This document shows positions 62,634-64,000 of a DNA stretch of 64,000 bases, in pieces. Within the stretch, counting starts at the first letter, position 1, and each line of letters starts with the position of its first letter. The stretch is taken from assembly GCF_014636495.1 (NCBI RefSeq), contig NZ_BMEM01000003.1, positions 124,001 through 188,000 on the forward strand. Direction: 5' to 3'. The notes below the pieces were generated by a model. It made no database searches. It saw only the letters and a list, made by a program, of their open reading frames with translations, and was not told the origin of the DNA. The translations under genes and the position numbers were made by a program. This stretch comes from Ornithinimicrobium tianjinense (GTDB lineage: Bacteria; Actinomycetota; Actinomycetes; Actinomycetales; Dermatophilaceae).

Positions 62634-63101
62634 TCAGCGGCGCAGCTCGAGGACGGTCTGTCCGATGCGGATCTGGGCGCCCGGGTCGAGCCGGACGCCG
62701 GTGCCGATCCGCCGACCGTTGACCTCGGTGCCGTTGGTCGAGCCGAGGTCGTCGGCATACCAGGCGTCGACGCCGGGGTAGATGCGCAGGTGCCGGCCGG
62801 AGGCGTAGTCGTCGGTCAGCACCAAGGAGCACTCGGGATTGCGGCCCACCAGCAGCCCGGCGTCGTGCAGCGGGACGGAGGTGCCGCGCAGCCGGCCCTC
62901 GGTGACGACCAGGTGGGTCGGGGAGTTCTTGCGCTGGCGGCGCTCGGAGCGGGTCTCCCGGGTGGCGCGGGCCGGTCCGGCGTTGTGGCTCACGCGGGTG
63001 CCGTAGAGGTCGCCGCGCAGGACGCCCACCACGGAGAAGACGAAGGCCCAGAGCAGGACGATGACCCCGAGACGCACGAGGTTGAGGGTCAGCTCACCCA
63101 T
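62634..63101 (-). CDS. fhaB: FHA-domain membrane protein FhaB (FipA)
   Basis: A 155-residue protein with one N-terminal membrane helix (~7-28, LVRLGVIVLLWAFVFSVVGV) and a C-terminal FHA domain (~70-150) that binds phosphothreonine: LLVGRNPECSLVLTDDYASG, RHLRIYPGVDAWYADDLGST, NGTEVNGRRI. The Gly-Arg, Ser-x-x-His-like and N-G-T residues are present. In mycobacteria it links PknB signalling to division. The upstream TTG at 63104 is in frame, but ATG 63099-63101 (TGATG overlap with the fhaA stop) is more likely. Confidence 0.93.
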   Translation of the reverse strand: MGELTLNLVRLGVIVLLWAFVFSVVGVLRGDLYGTRVSHNAGPARATRETRSERRQRKNSPTHLVVTEGRLRGTSVPLHDAGLLVGRNPECSLVLTDDYASGRHLRIYPGVDAWYADDLGSTNGTEVNGRRIGTGVRLDPGAQIRIGQTVLELRR

Positions 63102-63934
63102 CAACCCTCCATGCGGAAGGTCAGGTGGGTCCGTCCCAGGGTGATGCGGTCGCCGGAGCGCAGCTCCTCGCTGCCGACCTGCTCGCCGTTGAGGTAGGTG
63201 CCGTTGGTCGACCCGAGGTCGCGCAGCACGACCTGCAGGTGCGGTCCGTCGTGGCTGATGCGGATCTCGGCGTGGCGGCGCGAGACGCCCGGGTCGTCCA
63301 CCGGCAGGTCGGCGGAGGCGTCGCGACCGATGACGGTGACGGCAGCCGCGAGCGGGACGAGCCGGCCGTCGACCTCGAGCGCTGGTCGTGCGGAGCGGCT
63401 GCGTGCCGGGCGGACCGGGTCCGGGCTGAACTCCCGGGTCACGGGGCGACGCTCCTGCGGCGCCGGCGCCGGGGGGCCGGGCACTGCCGGGGCCCGTCCC
63501 TCGAGGCGCTCGTTGCGGGGGGTGGCCTGGGCGTACTCCTGGGCCTCACCCCGGCCGGACCGCCCGTCCTTGGCTGCCGGCCGGACCCGGAAGATCCCGG
63601 TCTCGAGGTCGTCGCCGGAGACGAGGCGCACCTCGAAGGGGCCGGGAGCGACATACCGCTGGGCGTCGGCGTGGTCCTCCGCCGCCGCGATGAGCTCGTC
63701 GGTGAGCGCGTGGGAGTAGGAGTCGAGGCGCTCGTAGTCGGTCTCGGCCAGCTCGATCGTGAAGACGTTGGGGACCATCGTGCGGCCGGGCCCGAGCACG
63801 GCGGCCCGGTCGTCCATCGACTTGCGCATCGCCGAGGCGATCTCGACGGGCTGGACCTCGGCCTTGAAGACGCGGGCGAAGGGCTGCTTGACGGCCCGCT
63901 CAAGCCCTCGCTCGAGCTTGTCGAACACTCCCAC
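63101..63934 (-). CDS. fhaA: FHA-domain protein FhaA, short form (DUF3662 + FHA)
   Basis: A 277-residue cytoplasmic protein. The N-terminal DUF3662 domain (~1-120) begins GVFDKLERGLERAVKQPFAR and has EVQPVEIASAMRKSMDDRAA. A Pro/Arg-rich linker (~125-180) leads to the FHA domain (~185-277): VTVIGRDASADLPVDDPGVS, RRHAEIRISHDGPHLQVVLR, DLGSTNGTYLNGEQVGSEEL. Phosphothreonine-binding Arg, Ser and Asn are present. Its expected partner is the phosphorylated MurJ pseudokinase. The mycobacterial protein is ~527 residues because of a longer linker. GTG 63932-63934 has AGAGGAG at proper spacing; GTG 63940 would be too close. Confidence 0.93.
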   Translation of the reverse strand: MGVFDKLERGLERAVKQPFARVFKAEVQPVEIASAMRKSMDDRAAVLGPGRTMVPNVFTIELAETDYERLDSYSHALTDELIAAAEDHADAQRYVAPGPFEVRLVSGDDLETGIFRVRPAAKDGRSGRGEAQEYAQATPRNERLEGRAPAVPGPPAPAPQERRPVTREFSPDPVRPARSRSARPALEVDGRLVPLAAAVTVIGRDASADLPVDDPGVSRRHAEIRISHDGPHLQVVLRDLGSTNGTYLNGEQVGSEELRSGDRITLGRTHLTFRMEG

Positions 63935-64000
63935 GGCCACTCCTCTCGGGGTTCTCTGCAGGTCCTCGCCGGCACAGCGGCAGGGACGGTCCGTTCGATC

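Overview
This window is a replication-origin region from a high-GC actinobacterium. The gene order around the origin (rpmH-rnpA-yidD-yidC-jag-rsmG to the left of dnaA; dnaN-gnd-recF-dciA-gyrB-gyrA-DUF3566-tRNA-Ile-tRNA-Ala to the right) and the fha-pstP-rodA-pbpA-pknB block are classic Actinobacteria. Very high GC, absence of mycolate genes and the overall style suggest a Micrococcales member, possibly near Intrasporangiaceae/Ornithinimicrobiaceae; that placement is inference only. No prophage, complete IS or CRISPR array was seen.

Layout. 1-4.7 kb: three glycosyltransferase-like genes, the first cut by the window edge. 4.7-9.4 kb: inositol-3-phosphate synthase (ino1) divergent from a class A penicillin-binding protein and a family-87 (DUF2029) membrane mannosyltransferase-like protein, the same neighbourhood as mycobacterial ino1-ponA1. 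9.4-13.7 kb (minus): an OafA-type acyltransferase with SGNH domain, a small two-TM protein and a CCA-adding/poly(A) polymerase-type enzyme. 13.8-23.5 kb (plus): NUDIX hydrolase, DUF6049 exported protein, a MurJ flippase fused to a pseudokinase and an extracellular domain, an ECF sigma factor (SigM-like), a repeat-rich spacer, a putative anti-sigma factor, thioredoxin reductase and thioredoxin. 23.6-25.8 kb: parA-parB on the plus strand, carrying parS-like sites inside the coding sequence. 25.8-29.1 kb (minus): rsmG, jag, yidC, yidD, rnpA, rpmH. 29.1-31.5 kb: dnaA flanked by DnaA boxes; oriC most likely lies in the dnaA-dnaN gap. 31.5-42.6 kb: replication and gyrase genes, an XRE-type HTH gene, two tRNAs and the DLW-39 small protein. 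42.6-46.3 kb: L-lactate dehydrogenase, a secreted amidase with cell-wall-binding repeats, and a NYN-domain protein. 46.3-53.3 kb (minus): an unusual three-gene overlapping operon (ATP-grasp ligase, S51-like protein without its nucleophile, enterochelin-esterase-like hydrolase), a second acyltransferase-SGNH protein, and an Ala-rich membrane protein. 53.4-56.0 kb: cyclophilin, rhomboid protease, crgA and DUF881. 56.4-63.9 kb (minus): a tightly overlapping operon for phospho-signalling and elongation (fhaA, fhaB, pstP, rodA, pbpA, pknB).

How it fits together. The window links chromosome replication and segregation (DnaA, DnaN, RecF, DciA, gyrase, ParAB) with envelope synthesis (MurJ, PBPs, RodA, YidC, CrgA, acyltransferases, glycosyltransferases) and its Ser/Thr-phosphorylation control (PknB, PstP, FhaA/FhaB, the MurJ pseudokinase). 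A redox/envelope stress branch (SigM-like factor, anti-sigma, TrxB-TrxA) carries two ECF-type promoter matches.

Points of most interest: the ATP-grasp/S51-like/esterase operon; a frame-independent CATACC/GGTATG word that forces rare codons; a 47-bp palindrome built of DnaA boxes before parA; three identical variant parS sites in parAB; the repeat spacer between sigM and its putative anti-sigma gene; and an inverted-repeat scar before pknB.
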